Assembly: GCF_000600005.1 (NCBI RefSeq)
Contig: NZ_CP007446.1
Location: 2,134,894-2,198,893 of the forward strand
Direction of reading: 5' to 3'
Length of the DNA stretch: 64,000 nt
From: Snodgrassella alvi wkB2
Lineage (GTDB): Bacteria; Pseudomonadota; Gammaproteobacteria; Burkholderiales; Neisseriaceae
Positions 46,313-55,893 of the stretch are shown here, piece after piece. Numbering within the stretch: the first letter of the stretch is position 1; each line of letters begins with the position of its first letter. The position numbers were made by a program, and so were the translations under genes. The notes below the pieces were generated by a model. That model was not told where the DNA came from and ran no database searches. It saw only the letters and a program-made list of their open reading frames with translations.

Positions 46313-46342
46313 TAAAAGAAAAACAGGGCTGAACACCCTGTT
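46313..46342 (-). terminator. terminator after the 158-residue lipoprotein
   Basis: AACAGGG and CCCTGTT arms with a seven-base loop, then TTTTTCTTTT on the minus strand. Confidence 0.75.
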
Positions 46343-46374
46343 ATGATGATTACTTTCACATTATCTGTTTCAAT

Positions 46375-46851
46375 TTATTTAGCATCACAATCAGATGGTA
46401 CTAAATGTACACTAAATAATTCTTTATCTTCATCTTTAAAATAATAATGATGATTAATGCCATCCGGAAATGAATTTCTTAATTTCACGAGATCAGGATC
46501 TCTATTTTCACAATATTTATTTTTTAAGTTATCACTAGTCATTTTCTGAACATTAGATGATGAGAAATTTTTTTTATTTCCTGTTACTACATATTTATAA
46601 TCTACTACATTATTTCCAATAGTGAGATCGACCAGCTGGGTAGTTGAGGAAACTCTCATAGGCAGTTGCCGTTTAAGCTCGCTAAAGTAGCTCTGAATAG
46701 TATCATCATCTAATTTATTGTTATCAGACTTACTAGCATCTGACTGTACTGCCTCACTACCTGCTTTATTTGGCTCTGCCTGCTTCGAGTTACCACACCC
46801 AAAAAGTATCATGCTCAGGGATAATAACAACACTGTTTTCAAAATTTTCAT
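46375..46851 (-). CDS. hypothetical lipoprotein
   Basis: A 158-residue precursor with signal MKILKTVLLLSLSMILFGC, lipidated Cys at 19, then an Asn/Ser/Asp-rich spacer (about 30 residues). The folded part has alternating polar and hydrophobic segments (IQSYFSELKRQLPMRVS, QLVDLTIGNNVVDYKYVV) and two Cys (NKYCENRDPD, PSDCDAK). The helix-strand pattern with one conserved Cys pair is common in small periplasmic proteins. GGAAA supports the ATG at 46851 over one four codons upstream. Family not recognised. Confidence 0.7.
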   Translation of the reverse strand: MKILKTVLLLSLSMILFGCGNSKQAEPNKAGSEAVQSDASKSDNNKLDDDTIQSYFSELKRQLPMRVSSTTQLVDLTIGNNVVDYKYVVTGNKKNFSSSNVQKMTSDNLKNKYCENRDPDLVKLRNSFPDGINHHYYFKDEDKELFSVHLVPSDCDAK

Positions 46852-47305
46852 ATTTATTTCCATATCTAATACTGGGAATTATTATTATTACAAAAAAATA
46901 AATTAACTTACAATATTTAGTATTTTTTATTACTTAATATTCAGGTTTATTCTTTATTCATTAGATATAAATCAAACTTATCTGATTTGCTTAGTTTTAT
47001 AAATTTCATATGAAATTCGTTTTAATTATTCCGGATTATATTTGAAATATTATTCAGTAGATTGTTCAATAGCAACCTTGCATCCGCGTATTTTTTGTTA
47101 CAGACAAATAACGCCCTGATATAAATATCTATTACATTCTGCCAGATACTATTTCGCCTGAATAGATACGGGATAATTACATTTTTATACTTCTGCAACC
47201 CAACTATCGCTTATTCTCTTTTATAATCATTCTAATATTCATAGTTACCGCTGCTGATAGTAATTTATCTGTTCAGCTAAAGTAAAAATAAAAAGGAGAA
47301 ATCAG
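46852..47305. other. AT-rich intergenic region
   Basis: About 450 bases between the lipoprotein and the urea transporter, divergent orientation, so promoters for both should lie here. AAAAAGGAG at the right end is the transporter ribosome site. No other element recognised. Confidence 0.45.
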
Positions 47306-48268
47306 ATGAACACAGCCTCAGTACGTCAGTACTGGCATCAGTTAACCAGTACCAATCATCTTTGTCAGTTTATTGATGTTATCCTGCGCAGCTACGGACA
47401 GGTTATGTTGCAAAACAATCCTGTTTCCGGGCTAATCTTTTCAATAGGCATACTATTTGGCAGTTACAGTGCCGGTAAGCCACAAACTGCTCTGGCCTGC
47501 TTACTTGCTGTAGTCTGTGCCAATGCAATAGCTTACCTGTACCAGCTGAACCGCAAAGCCTGGCTGCAAGGAATTTATGGTTTCAATGCCTGTCTGATTG
47601 GTATCGCCTTATCTGTTTTCTGCGAAAATTCACTGTATTTATGGCTAAGTATCATACTTGCTGCCATATTATCAGTATTTATTACACAAGCATTCAGCTC
47701 AATATTACAGCAATGGTACTTACCCTGTCTGACAATACCATTTGTGTTGATTACATGGCTGTATCTGTTGGCTACACCATCATTCTCAGTACTGATACGC
47801 GAACCGTCTACGGAATTATCTGCACAGATTTCAAGTTTTAATCTTCTGCATCTGATACCGGATAGTATACTGGGCATTGCCGAAGTCTTTTTATTTAACA
47901 GTGCGCTGGCAGGTGTCATTTTTCTGGCGGGACTGGCAGTCAATTCAATCAGAATGGCTATCTATGCTCTGGCCAGTTCTTTACTGGCCATCGGTATTGC
48001 ACTGTTATATGGCAGTCAGATAGAAATGATCTCTCTCGGACTCTATTCTTTTAATGCAATCCTGACAGCTATCACACTGGCTACTTTCAGTAATAATCAG
48101 GATTTTAAAACCAATATTTATATCGTCTTCGGTATTATCTTTACTGTTCTTACTCAGGCCGCATTAGCCACAATACTGAAGCCGTTTGCCATACCTGTAT
48201 TAACCTTACCTTTTGTACTAGTCAGCTGGTTATGGTTATTAACCAATCAAACTTTAAGCCAGCGTTAG
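47306..48268 (+). CDS. urea transporter (UT family)
   Basis: A 320-residue channel protein with about ten helices in two repeated halves. RSYGQVMLQNNPVSGLIFSIGILFGS is the first-half signature, and GIYGFNACLIGIALS and GLYSFNAILTAITLATFS are the paired Asn-containing pore segments of the repeats. PCLTIPFVLITW and VLTLPFVLVSWLW are the matching second segments. It passes urea down its gradient. No urease genes are in the window, so use of the urea nitrogen is not shown. Confidence 0.88.
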   Translation: MNTASVRQYWHQLTSTNHLCQFIDVILRSYGQVMLQNNPVSGLIFSIGILFGSYSAGKPQTALACLLAVVCANAIAYLYQLNRKAWLQGIYGFNACLIGIALSVFCENSLYLWLSIILAAILSVFITQAFSSILQQWYLPCLTIPFVLITWLYLLATPSFSVLIREPSTELSAQISSFNLLHLIPDSILGIAEVFLFNSALAGVIFLAGLAVNSIRMAIYALASSLLAIGIALLYGSQIEMISLGLYSFNAILTAITLATFSNNQDFKTNIYIVFGIIFTVLTQAALATILKPFAIPVLTLPFVLVSWLWLLTNQTLSQR

Positions 48269-48566
48269 CGTTTATCGATTTTATATATTGAATAAAAGAA
48301 AAATAAGAAAAATTTGTATTTTTCAGATTTTAAAATTGGATAGGTAACAGAAAACAGCGATCCCGGTAAAACAAGATTAAATCAATGCTTTTTACTAACT
48401 ATGAATCAGAAAATGCAAATTCACAATTTTGCGCGGAAATATCAAGAAAGAGTTTCGTAATATGAAAGGTAAATGTATACCCGCTTGAAATAATCAAACC
48501 AGTAAAATATTCGAATTTTTTGGCTATTTTTGCTACTGTATTGAACACAACATCAGATTATCTGAT
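48269..48566. other. intergenic region downstream of the urea transporter
   Basis: AT-rich; no feature other than the shared terminator at its end. Confidence 0.4.
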
Positions 48567-48595
48567 AAAAAAGACTGCCCTGGTGGCAGTCTTTT
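48567..48595. terminator. bidirectional terminator, urea transporter / rpmE
   Basis: AAAAGACTGCC and GGCAGTCTTTTT arms between converging genes, with T runs on both strands. Confidence 0.88.
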
Positions 48596-48621
48596 TCGGT
48601 GCAACATGTTGCAAATAAGAA

Positions 48622-48837
48622 TTAACGTTTGAACATATTGCCGTATTTCTGATTGAACTTATCCACACGACCGGTAGAGTCAACGATTTTCTGTTTACCT
48701 GTGTAGAAAGGGTGACATGCAGAACATACTTCGATATTGAAAGTATCTTTTTCCATTGCGGATTTAGTTACAAAAGTGTTACCGCAAGAGCAAGTCACGG
48801 TTATATCATGGTAGTTCGGTTGAATGCTGTTATTCAT
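48622..48837 (-). CDS. rpmE: 50S ribosomal protein L31 (zinc-binding type)
   Basis: A 71-residue protein of the large subunit near the central protuberance. The Cys residues of CSCGNTF and [13 protein letters not shown] show it is the zinc form rather than the zinc-free paralogue induced under zinc starvation. [14 protein letters not shown] is the family C-terminus. AAGGACG precedes the ATG. Single gene. Confidence 0.97.
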   Translation of the reverse strand: MNNSIQPNYHDITVTCSCGNTFVTKSAMEKDTFNIEVCSACHPFYTGKQKIVDSTGRVDKFNQKYGNMFKR

Positions 48838-49096
48838 AATATCGTCCTTGGTTGGCGGGCACAGGGGTTGTGCCTGTACCTCTTGAAACGGATGTCCAGA
48901 ATCGGGTAATTATACTCGCATGAGTAAGATTTTCAAGTGAATCAGTATATAGCAGCTACTCTTCTTCACAGCTAAAACGATATGAAACGACCGGATTCCT
49001 CACATCCCACTATTTAAGTCTAACATTGCTGTCAAGACCATAATGCATTACAAAAATACACCCGGTCTGAGACTTAAGGCTGTGCTGTATACAAAT

Positions 49097-50506
49097 TTAA
49101 GCACGACGCCAGCTAGTCCCGCCGGCACCATCTTCCAATACAATACCGGCTGCCGTAAGCTCATCACGAATCCGGTCGGATTCAGCCCAGTTACGTTCTG
49201 CACGAGCCTGCTGCCGTGCAGCTATCAGCGCTTCTATAGCTGCGCTATCCAGACCCTGAACCGTTTCCCCCACTTCTCCCTGAAGAAAAGCAGCCGGATC
49301 ACGTTGTAACAAGCCCAGTAAACCTGCCAGCCCTTTCAGACATCCTGCCAGTTCGGCGTCATGTGTTTTATTAATTTCATTAGCCAGCTCAAACAATACT
49401 GCTACAGCTTCAACGGTAGCAAAGTCATCATTCATGGCTGCATAAAAACGGCGCGTGTAATCATTTAAGTCAGCATGTACTGCCACTTCTGCCGCAGCTG
49501 TATTTTTAAGTGCCGTATATAAGCGGGTTAATGCACCTTTTGCATCATTCAGATGAGCATCCGAATAGTTCAGAGGGCTGCGGTAATGTGCACGCAAAAT
49601 AAAAAACCGCACAACTTCAGCATCGTATTTTTGCAACACTTCGCGGATAGTGAAGAAATTTCCAAGTGATTTAGACATTTTTTCATTATCCACACGAATA
49701 AATCCATTATGTAACCAATATTTAACATGGCTGGCAAAATGATTATGCTCTTCACAGCACCCGTTTTTTTCTGCACCGCAACTCTGAGCAATTTCATTTT
49801 CATGATGAGGAAACTGTAAATCAGCACCACCTCCATGAATATCAAAATTTTTACCCAGTAGTGCTTTACTCATGGCAGAACATTCAATATGCCATCCCGG
49901 GCGTCCTCTGCCCCACGGGCTGTCCCATGCGGGCTCATGCGGCTTGGCTGATTTCCACAACACAAAATCCAACGGATCCCGTTTATGTCCGTCAACATCA
50001 ACCCGTTCTCCGGCACGTAAATCATCCAGACTTTTCCCGCTTAACTGACCGTATTGCGGATACTCGCGTACCGCATAAAAAACATCGCCATTATCCGCCA
50101 TATAAGCCTTATTATTAGCAATGATATCTTCAATCATAGCAATCATTTGCGGGATATATTGCGTGGCTCTCGGTTCGTGGTCTGGCGGCAGTACACCCAA
50201 AGCGGCTGCATCTTCGTGCATGGCCTGAATATAATAATCGGTAAGCTCAGTAATACTAATCCCGCGTTCATTGGCACGGGCAATGATTTTATCGTCTATA
50301 TCAGTAATATTGCGTACATAATCAAGCTGATAACCCAATTCCCGCAACCAGCGCGCCACCAGATCAAATACAATCATTACTCTGGCATGACCAAGATGGC
50401 AATAATCATAAACAGTCATACCACACACATACATACGCACCTGGTGCGGATTAATCGGTGTAAATTCTTGTTTGCTTCTGGTTAAAGTGTTATACAAGCT
50501 GAGCAT
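49097..50506 (-). CDS. cysS: cysteine-tRNA ligase
   Basis: A 469-residue class I synthetase. [13 protein letters not shown] is the HIGH motif region, and CGMTVYDYC supplies a zinc Cys. [10 protein letters not shown] and [19 protein letters not shown] continue the zinc/cysteine site. KMSKS is KMSKSLGNF. An anticodon-binding helical domain fills the last 150 residues. Standard length. Single gene. Confidence 0.98.
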   Translation of the reverse strand: MLSLYNTLTRSKQEFTPINPHQVRMYVCGMTVYDYCHLGHARVMIVFDLVARWLRELGYQLDYVRNITDIDDKIIARANERGISITELTDYYIQAMHEDAAALGVLPPDHEPRATQYIPQMIAMIEDIIANNKAYMADNGDVFYAVREYPQYGQLSGKSLDDLRAGERVDVDGHKRDPLDFVLWKSAKPHEPAWDSPWGRGRPGWHIECSAMSKALLGKNFDIHGGGADLQFPHHENEIAQSCGAEKNGCCEEHNHFASHVKYWLHNGFIRVDNEKMSKSLGNFFTIREVLQKYDAEVVRFFILRAHYRSPLNYSDAHLNDAKGALTRLYTALKNTAAAEVAVHADLNDYTRRFYAAMNDDFATVEAVAVLFELANEINKTHDAELAGCLKGLAGLLGLLQRDPAAFLQGEVGETVQGLDSAAIEALIAARQQARAERNWAESDRIRDELTAAGIVLEDGAGGTSWRRA

Positions 50507-50823
50507 GTCGTTTCCAAATGGCTAAAATGGTAGCACTGTACTAAGGTAATTAGTTTGTATGAGGTTAAACTGGTTGTTTTCAAGATATAACCAGCTTAAA
50601 AAGTTAATTATAGTAGTCTGAACGGTACTATAGCCAATAATTATTATGGTCTAAAGCAGTTTTCAACCAAAAACTTATCTTTTTATCATATAGATATAAC
50701 CATTTTTCTTTTCAGTACATCATATTGCCAAAAAAGCATGACTCTTGCTTTTCTACTATAGAAAGCATAAAACAGAAACTGTGAAAAGCATAATCAAGCT
50801 TATATTCAAGAGAAGGAGTAAGT
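50507..50823. other. intergenic region between cysS and the OmpA-family lipoprotein
   Basis: A divergent spacer of about 320 bases. AGAAGGAG just before 50824 is the ribosome site. No RNA gene or operator recognised. Confidence 0.45.
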
Positions 50824-51519
50824 ATGACTATTATGAAACCACTGGCTGCACTTGCAGCCGCTACCACCCTTGCTTTAACCGGTTGTGTTACCGATCCGTC
50901 TACCGGTCAGTCTCATGCCAGTAAAACAGCAGTATATGGTTTAAGCGGCGCTGCCGTATGCGGCATTGTCGGCGCGATTACTCATAACAGCCGCGGTGCA
51001 CGTAATGCCGCACTTGGTTGCGGTGCTATCGGAGCCGGTATTGGCGCTTATATGGATTATCAGGAAAAACTGTTACGCCAGAAACTGGCTAATACCAATG
51101 TCGAAGTTCAGCGTGAGGGTAACCAGATTAAACTGACTATGCCTGAAAATGTGACATTTGCGACCAATAGTTCAGAATTAAGTGGCGCGGCTACCTCTTC
51201 TCTGTCATCTGTGGCTGAAGTACTGGCTAAATATGTAGATACTACCATCACTATTGCCGGATACACTGATAGCACAGGTAATGACAGTATTAACATCCCG
51301 TTATCACAGCGCCGTGCACAATCAGTTTCAAATTTCCTGACTTCCCGTGGCGTTGCTTATAACCGTATCAGTGCTAACGGATACGGATCTGCCAATCCTA
51401 TTGCCAGCAATGCAACTGTTGAAGGACGTGCACAAAACCGCCGTGTGGAAATCCGGTTAAATCCAGTACAGCAGGCTCAGACTACAACCACACAGCAAAC
51501 TACAACCTACGTTCAGTAA
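50824..51519 (+). CDS. OmpA-family lipoprotein (YiaD-like)
   Basis: A 231-residue outer-membrane lipoprotein. Lipobox ALTGC with Cys at 21. A Gly-rich glycine-zipper region comes first (AALGCGAIGAGIGAYMDYQ, about 40-80). The OmpA C-terminal peptidoglycan-binding domain (about 95-215) has FATNSSELSG, ITIAGYTDSTGNDSINIPLSQRRAQSVSNFL and RISANGYGSANPIASN, then NRRVEIRL. The Thr/Gln-rich tail is disordered. It tethers the outer membrane to the wall and stabilises the envelope. Confidence 0.9.
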   Translation: MTIMKPLAALAAATTLALTGCVTDPSTGQSHASKTAVYGLSGAAVCGIVGAITHNSRGARNAALGCGAIGAGIGAYMDYQEKLLRQKLANTNVEVQREGNQIKLTMPENVTFATNSSELSGAATSSLSSVAEVLAKYVDTTITIAGYTDSTGNDSINIPLSQRRAQSVSNFLTSRGVAYNRISANGYGSANPIASNATVEGRAQNRRVEIRLNPVQQAQTTTTQQTTTYVQ

Positions 51520-51607
51520 TTACTGAATATGCCTGATTGTTTACTACAGCAGCTTCTGCGGTCAGACAATTAAAATTTGGTATATTTATTCAATCAAGCT
51601 GCAAATA

Positions 51608-51638
51608 AAAAAAGCACTTCAACATGAAGTGCTTTTTT
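51608..51638. terminator. bidirectional terminator, OmpA lipoprotein / yidC
   Basis: AAAAAGCACTTC and GAAGTGCTTTTTT arms around a five-base loop between converging genes. Confidence 0.9.
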
Positions 51639-51649
51639 CAGACTGTATT

Positions 51650-53305
51650 TTATATATCCAGTGAACGATGCAGTTTGGCCTGTCGCTCAATACGTTTATT
51701 GATAAACCATTGTTGAGCCAGAGTCAGAATATTATTCGTCAACCAGTAGAGAACCAGCCCTGCCGGGAAGAAGAAAAACATTACAGAGAAAGCTACTGGC
51801 ATGATTTTCATCATTTTCGCCTGAACCGGATCAGTTGGCGGCGGATTCATAAATGTTTGCAAATACATAGTCAGTGCCATGAGCACAGGCAGAATAAAGT
51901 AAGGATCCTGACGGCCTAAATCGGTAATCCAGCCAATCCATGGAGCTCCGCGCAATTCTACCGAAGCAAACAATGCCCAGTACAAACCAATAAATACCGG
52001 AATTTGCAGCAGCATAGGCAAACAACCGCCAACAGGATTAATTTTTTCCTTTTTATACAGCGACATCATTTCCTGCTGCATACGCATACGGTCATCACCG
52101 TACTGATCTTTCAATGCCTGCAAACGCGGAGCCACAGCACGCATCTTAGCCATCGATTTATATGAGGCATGTGTCAGCGGAAACAGAATTGCTTTGACAG
52201 TAAGAGTAAGCAGGATAATCGCCCAGCCCCAGTTCTGTACCAGACTGTGCCACCAGTTCAGCAACCAGAATAAAGGAGAAGAAAACAGCGATACTTTGCC
52301 GTAGTCTTTAATCATCTGCAAATGATCAGCTACTTTAGTAATGACAGAATAAATCTGCGGACCGGCATACAGGGAAATACCGAAACTGCCGGTGGAGTTA
52401 GCACCAATATCCTTCAGCGGTACTCGTACACCGGCAGAATAAAGACCATCACTGCGTTTTCTGATATCTATCTGGCAGTCGCTGGTACCACAAACACTGT
52501 TACCTTCTTTCGGCTGCAGAATCCAGGTAGTCATAAAATAATGCTGGGTCATGCCAATCCAGCCGGTATTGGTTTTACGCTGATAATCTGCCTGATCACG
52601 ACCAGAGGTGTAATCACTGTCAAGATCTTTAAAGGCTACTTTTTCAAATTTACCATTCGGGGTATACAGTACCGGACCAGTATAAGTGTGATCGAAATAG
52701 CCTGTACCTTCAGGTTCCTTATCATCCCGCAGTACCCGGTAAGCTACATCCATTTGTAATGGCTGAGCATTGTGATTGGCAATTTCATAGCGCAGCCCGA
52801 TCAAGTAACTGCCTTTAGTAAATGTATAAATTTTACTAACCTGTACACCGTTTTGTTCGGCAGCAGTCAGACGCACATCCAGTTTGTCACCATTAAGCGT
52901 GTACTGTTTTTGCGCAGCTGTAAATGTCAGATCTTTAAACTGATAATCACCCTGACGGTTTAATAATACCGACTGGGCAACATACTGATGACCATTTGCA
53001 CCATTATCCAGCAATACAAAAGGCTTGCTGGCATCACTGGTGGCCTTGTATTTATTGAGAGTTAGCTGGCGTAAATCGCCGCTTTTTTCATCAATAACAG
53101 CCTTAACAGTATCAGTAGTCACTGTTACCGGCTCTGTTTTACTCAGGGCACTCTCGGCAACAACACCAGTAGAAGAATTGCTGTTACTGGTGGATGATGT
53201 TTGTTGTGCAGCTGGCTGTTTTTCGGGTTGCGGGTATAATTTTTCCCAACCCAGCAAAATCGCCATGGTCAGCACAAAAAATATCAATAATCGTTTGAAA
53301 TCCAT
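51650..53305 (-). CDS. yidC: membrane protein insertase YidC
   Basis: A 551-residue insertase that puts proteins into the inner membrane alone or with SecYEG. An N-terminal helix (MDFKRLLIFFVLTMAILLGW), a Ser/Thr/Gln-rich linker, a periplasmic beta domain (about 60-340) and a five-helix core follow. The core has WGWAIILLTLTVKAILFPLTHASYKSM, the coiled cytoplasmic loop, NPVGGCLPMLLQIPVFIGLYWAL and a basic C-terminus. Last gene of the rpmH-rnpA-yidD-yidC unit. Confidence 0.97.
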   Translation of the reverse strand: MDFKRLLIFFVLTMAILLGWEKLYPQPEKQPAAQQTSSTSNSNSSTGVVAESALSKTEPVTVTTDTVKAVIDEKSGDLRQLTLNKYKATSDASKPFVLLDNGANGHQYVAQSVLLNRQGDYQFKDLTFTAAQKQYTLNGDKLDVRLTAAEQNGVQVSKIYTFTKGSYLIGLRYEIANHNAQPLQMDVAYRVLRDDKEPEGTGYFDHTYTGPVLYTPNGKFEKVAFKDLDSDYTSGRDQADYQRKTNTGWIGMTQHYFMTTWILQPKEGNSVCGTSDCQIDIRKRSDGLYSAGVRVPLKDIGANSTGSFGISLYAGPQIYSVITKVADHLQMIKDYGKVSLFSSPLFWLLNWWHSLVQNWGWAIILLTLTVKAILFPLTHASYKSMAKMRAVAPRLQALKDQYGDDRMRMQQEMMSLYKKEKINPVGGCLPMLLQIPVFIGLYWALFASVELRGAPWIGWITDLGRQDPYFILPVLMALTMYLQTFMNPPPTDPVQAKMMKIMPVAFSVMFFFFPAGLVLYWLTNNILTLAQQWFINKRIERQAKLHRSLDI

Positions 53306-53324
53306 AGTGTATTCCGTCTACTCG

Positions 53325-53534
53325 CTAAGGAAGAGGGTCATGACCGCAACCACCCCATGGATGACAGCGGCAAATACGCTTTATCGCCAGCCAGCTACCT
53401 TTCATTAACCCGTATTTTTGCAGCGCCAGTACGGCATATTGCGAACAGGTTGGATTGTAGCGGCAGCGCGGTGGTAACAGCGGGCTGATGGCATACTGAT
53501 AGAACCGGATCAGACCCAGCAATAAATATTTCAT
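53325..53534 (-). CDS. yidD: membrane protein insertion efficiency factor YidD
   Basis: A 69-residue protein with the family signature [26 protein letters not shown] in two parts and the C-terminal [12 protein letters not shown], all three Cys conserved. It is an inner-membrane-associated helper of YidC, which it precedes. Its start overlaps the end of rnpA by four bases. Confidence 0.95.
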   Translation of the reverse strand: MKYLLLGLIRFYQYAISPLLPPRCRYNPTCSQYAVLALQKYGLMKGSWLAIKRICRCHPWGGCGHDPLP

Positions 53535-53890
53535 TGCGAAGATGCTTTACACCTGTCAGCTGTAATAAGCAGCTGCTGTAAAGTCCTGACTACGCCAGCG
53601 TACTCAGCATGCCGAAACGGCTGGCGTACACGAATGATTATATCTACCGGCGGCAATTCATGCTTATGCAGGCGAAACCATTCGCGTATTAAGCGCTTCA
53701 TATAATTGCGCCGGTTAGCACGTCTGGCAACTTTTTTGGCTACTATCAGCCCCAAACGCGGGAAACCTAAACTATTGCGTGCCTGAAAAACCTGAATCCA
53801 GGCACGGCTTTTTTGGCAACGTAATGCAAAAACGGATGAAAAATCATCCGTTTTTAATAGGCGATATTTTTTGCCAAAATGATAATCCAT
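53531..53890 (-). CDS. rnpA: ribonuclease P protein component
   Basis: A 119-residue basic protein. F-x-x-V near residues 16-20 starts the fold. [29 protein letters not shown] is the RNR motif (split here in two: [11 protein letters not shown] and KRLIREWF). [10 protein letters not shown] is the last strand. It is the protein cofactor of the RNA enzyme that trims tRNA 5' ends. Eight bases after rpmH, overlapping yidD. Confidence 0.95.
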   Translation of the reverse strand: MDYHFGKKYRLLKTDDFSSVFALRCQKSRAWIQVFQARNSLGFPRLGLIVAKKVARRANRRNYMKRLIREWFRLHKHELPPVDIIIRVRQPFRHAEYAGVVRTLQQLLITADRCKASSQ

Positions 53891-53898
53891 TCTTGTTC

Positions 53899-54033
53899 TT
53901 ACACAGCCAAACGTTTACGGCCTTTGGCACGGCGGGCAGCCAGTACAGCACGTCCGCCACGGGTTTTACTGCGAACCAGAAAGCCATGAGTGCGTTTGCG
54001 GCGGGTAACGGATGGTTGATAAGTGCGTTTCAT
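53899..54033 (-). CDS. rpmH: 50S ribosomal protein L34
   Basis: A 44-residue, very basic ribosomal protein: [18 protein letters not shown], then [21 protein letters not shown] and KRLAV. It is the first gene of the unit, immediately before rnpA as in nearly all bacteria. Promoter at 54070-54098. Confidence 0.97.
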   Translation of the reverse strand: MKRTYQPSVTRRKRTHGFLVRSKTRGGRAVLAARRAKGRKRLAV

Positions 54034-54069
54034 AATTTATTCCCGAATTAACTTTAAATAAAACGTAGC

Positions 54070-54098
54070 ATTACACAACAAGAACAGCACTTTGTCAA
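54070..54098 (-). promoter_or_regulatory. rpmH operon promoter
   Basis: TTGACA (54093-54098), 17 bases, TGTAAT (54070-54075) on the minus strand, about 37 bases before the rpmH ATG. A close sigma-70 match, as expected for a ribosomal-protein operon. Confidence 0.75.
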
Positions 54099-54155
54099 TC
54101 AATATAATCTGTAGCAAAGCTTTACGGGAGCTGTGCTGGTGTAAAGTGCAAATCA

Positions 54156-54184
54156 TGGTCAGAAATTTGTTTATTGCGTATAAT
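54156..54184 (+). promoter_or_regulatory. putative dnaA promoter
   Basis: TGGTCA (54156-54161), 17 bases, TATAAT (54179-54184), some 70 bases before the dnaA ATG. No DnaA box overlaps it, so classic autoregulation is not evident. Confidence 0.55.
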
Positions 54185-54255
54185 TAGCATAATAGGCACT
54201 TATTGTTTCCAGCCTTCAGCCAGCTCCGATTGACAGATAAATTTAAGCTTCACGA

Positions 54256-55878
54256 ATGACCCTGACAGAATTTTGGCCTCAGTGCCTATTGCAATTAAAA
54301 CAAAGCTTACCTTCTCAGCAATACCAGATGTGGATTGCACCTTTAACTGTGGGCGAAGAAAATGGCAATTGGGTTATTTTTGCGCGTAATACTTTTACCT
54401 TCAATCATATCCGCGAGCGTTTCTGGCCAGCTATCGAAAATGCCAGACAATCTGTTCTGCCAGACGGCAGCACTCCATTAATTCTGAAAATCGGACAGGG
54501 ACTATCGCTGCAGGCTGCCACTGAGGCAATACCGGCAGGAAACAATTCACCGGTCAAGACTGCAGAACCAGACTTAAATGTCGCTGAACAGCCGGCTGAT
54601 ATTAAACCGGATTCAGTTAATACCAATAAAATTCATTCTGAAGTTTCAACCAAACCACAGACAACGGCAAAACGTACCGAATCTGCTCAGGACATTATTG
54701 CCAAACGCCTGCGAAACACCCAGACCAAAAGCGCAAGTGCTACTGCCGAAACAAAAGAAAACAGCAAACAGACCGCTACAGAAAAACCTGAGGCTGGCGA
54801 ATCAGTGGCCACCTCTGATTCAGCACATGAAAATGGTAAAAAATCCCGCTATACTGATACCAACCTTAACCCTGAACATACTTTTGCTGCTCTAGTACAA
54901 GGTAAAGGGAACCGTCTTGCTCACGCTGCTGCGCTGTCGATTGCAGAAAATCCCGGCAATAGCATGTACAACCCGTTTTTTATCTATGGCAGTACCGGTC
55001 TGGGTAAAACCCACCTGGTACAGGCTATTGGCAACCAGCTGTTTGCCACCGACAACAAAGTAAAAATACGCTATATTCATGCTGATGAATTCATTCGCGG
55101 CATCATGAATGCATTCCACGCCAAATCTTTTGATGCCATGCGCCAGCAATATCAGCAGGTAGACTTACTGATTATGGATGACGTACAGTTTATTGCCGGT
55201 AAAGACCGTACCATGGAAGAGTTTTTTTACGTCTATAACCATTTAATTGACGAAAAAAAACAAGTTATCCTTACCTGTGATACGCTGCCTACTCATATAG
55301 ACGGCATGGACGATCGCCTGAAATCCCGCTTCTCATGGGGGCTGAGTCTGGAACTGGAACCGCCGGAGCTGGAAATGCGCGTAGCCATTTTGCAGAAAAA
55401 AGCTGAGATGGCTCAGGTGAAGCTTGAGGACGAAGCCGCATTTTTTATTGCCAAACATATCCGCAGCAACGTGCGTGAGCTGGAAGGTGCATTCAAGCGG
55501 GTAGTAGCACAAAGCCGTTTTGCCAGCCGCCCGATTGATGTAGGGCTGGCTACTGAAGCATTACAGGATATTCTGGCTGTTAACCACAAACCTATGACCC
55601 TGGAACACATTCAGAATACAGTAGCAAAATTTTATGGGATTACCATTAGTGATATGGTAGGGAAAAAACGTACCCGGAATCTGGCACGCCCGCGCCAGAT
55701 GGCCATGACCCTGGCAAAAGAACTTACTCCGCTTAGTTTACCCGCTATTGGCAGCGGATTTGGTGGCCGCGACCATACCACAGTTATGCATGCGGTAAAA
55801 AGTATCTCCAAACTCCGCAAGGATGATGCTGAAACAACCAAAGCGTATGAAACCTTAATGATGATTTTGCGAGATTAA
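54256..55878 (+). CDS. dnaA: chromosomal replication initiator DnaA
   Basis: A 540-residue initiator. Domain I is about 1-85 (FWPQCLLQLKQSLPSQQYQMWIAPL). An unusually long, Thr/Lys/Glu-rich domain II runs about 86-205. AAA+ domain III has Walker A GSTGLGKT at 245-252, Walker B LLIMDDVQF and sensor regions. Domain IV has the DnaA-box helix-turn-helix GRDHTTVMHAVKSI. It melts oriC and loads DnaB. Followed by dnaN after 15 bases. Confidence 0.98.
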   Translation: MTLTEFWPQCLLQLKQSLPSQQYQMWIAPLTVGEENGNWVIFARNTFTFNHIRERFWPAIENARQSVLPDGSTPLILKIGQGLSLQAATEAIPAGNNSPVKTAEPDLNVAEQPADIKPDSVNTNKIHSEVSTKPQTTAKRTESAQDIIAKRLRNTQTKSASATAETKENSKQTATEKPEAGESVATSDSAHENGKKSRYTDTNLNPEHTFAALVQGKGNRLAHAAALSIAENPGNSMYNPFFIYGSTGLGKTHLVQAIGNQLFATDNKVKIRYIHADEFIRGIMNAFHAKSFDAMRQQYQQVDLLIMDDVQFIAGKDRTMEEFFYVYNHLIDEKKQVILTCDTLPTHIDGMDDRLKSRFSWGLSLELEPPELEMRVAILQKKAEMAQVKLEDEAAFFIAKHIRSNVRELEGAFKRVVAQSRFASRPIDVGLATEALQDILAVNHKPMTLEHIQNTVAKFYGITISDMVGKKRTRNLARPRQMAMTLAKELTPLSLPAIGSGFGGRDHTTVMHAVKSISKLRKDDAETTKAYETLMMILRD

Positions 55879-55893
55879 ACCAAGGAACAAAAT

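Noticed and set aside
54034-54255. oriC between rpmH and dnaA
   Set aside because: No TTATNCACA box on either strand and no AT-rich 13-mers; only promoters are visible.
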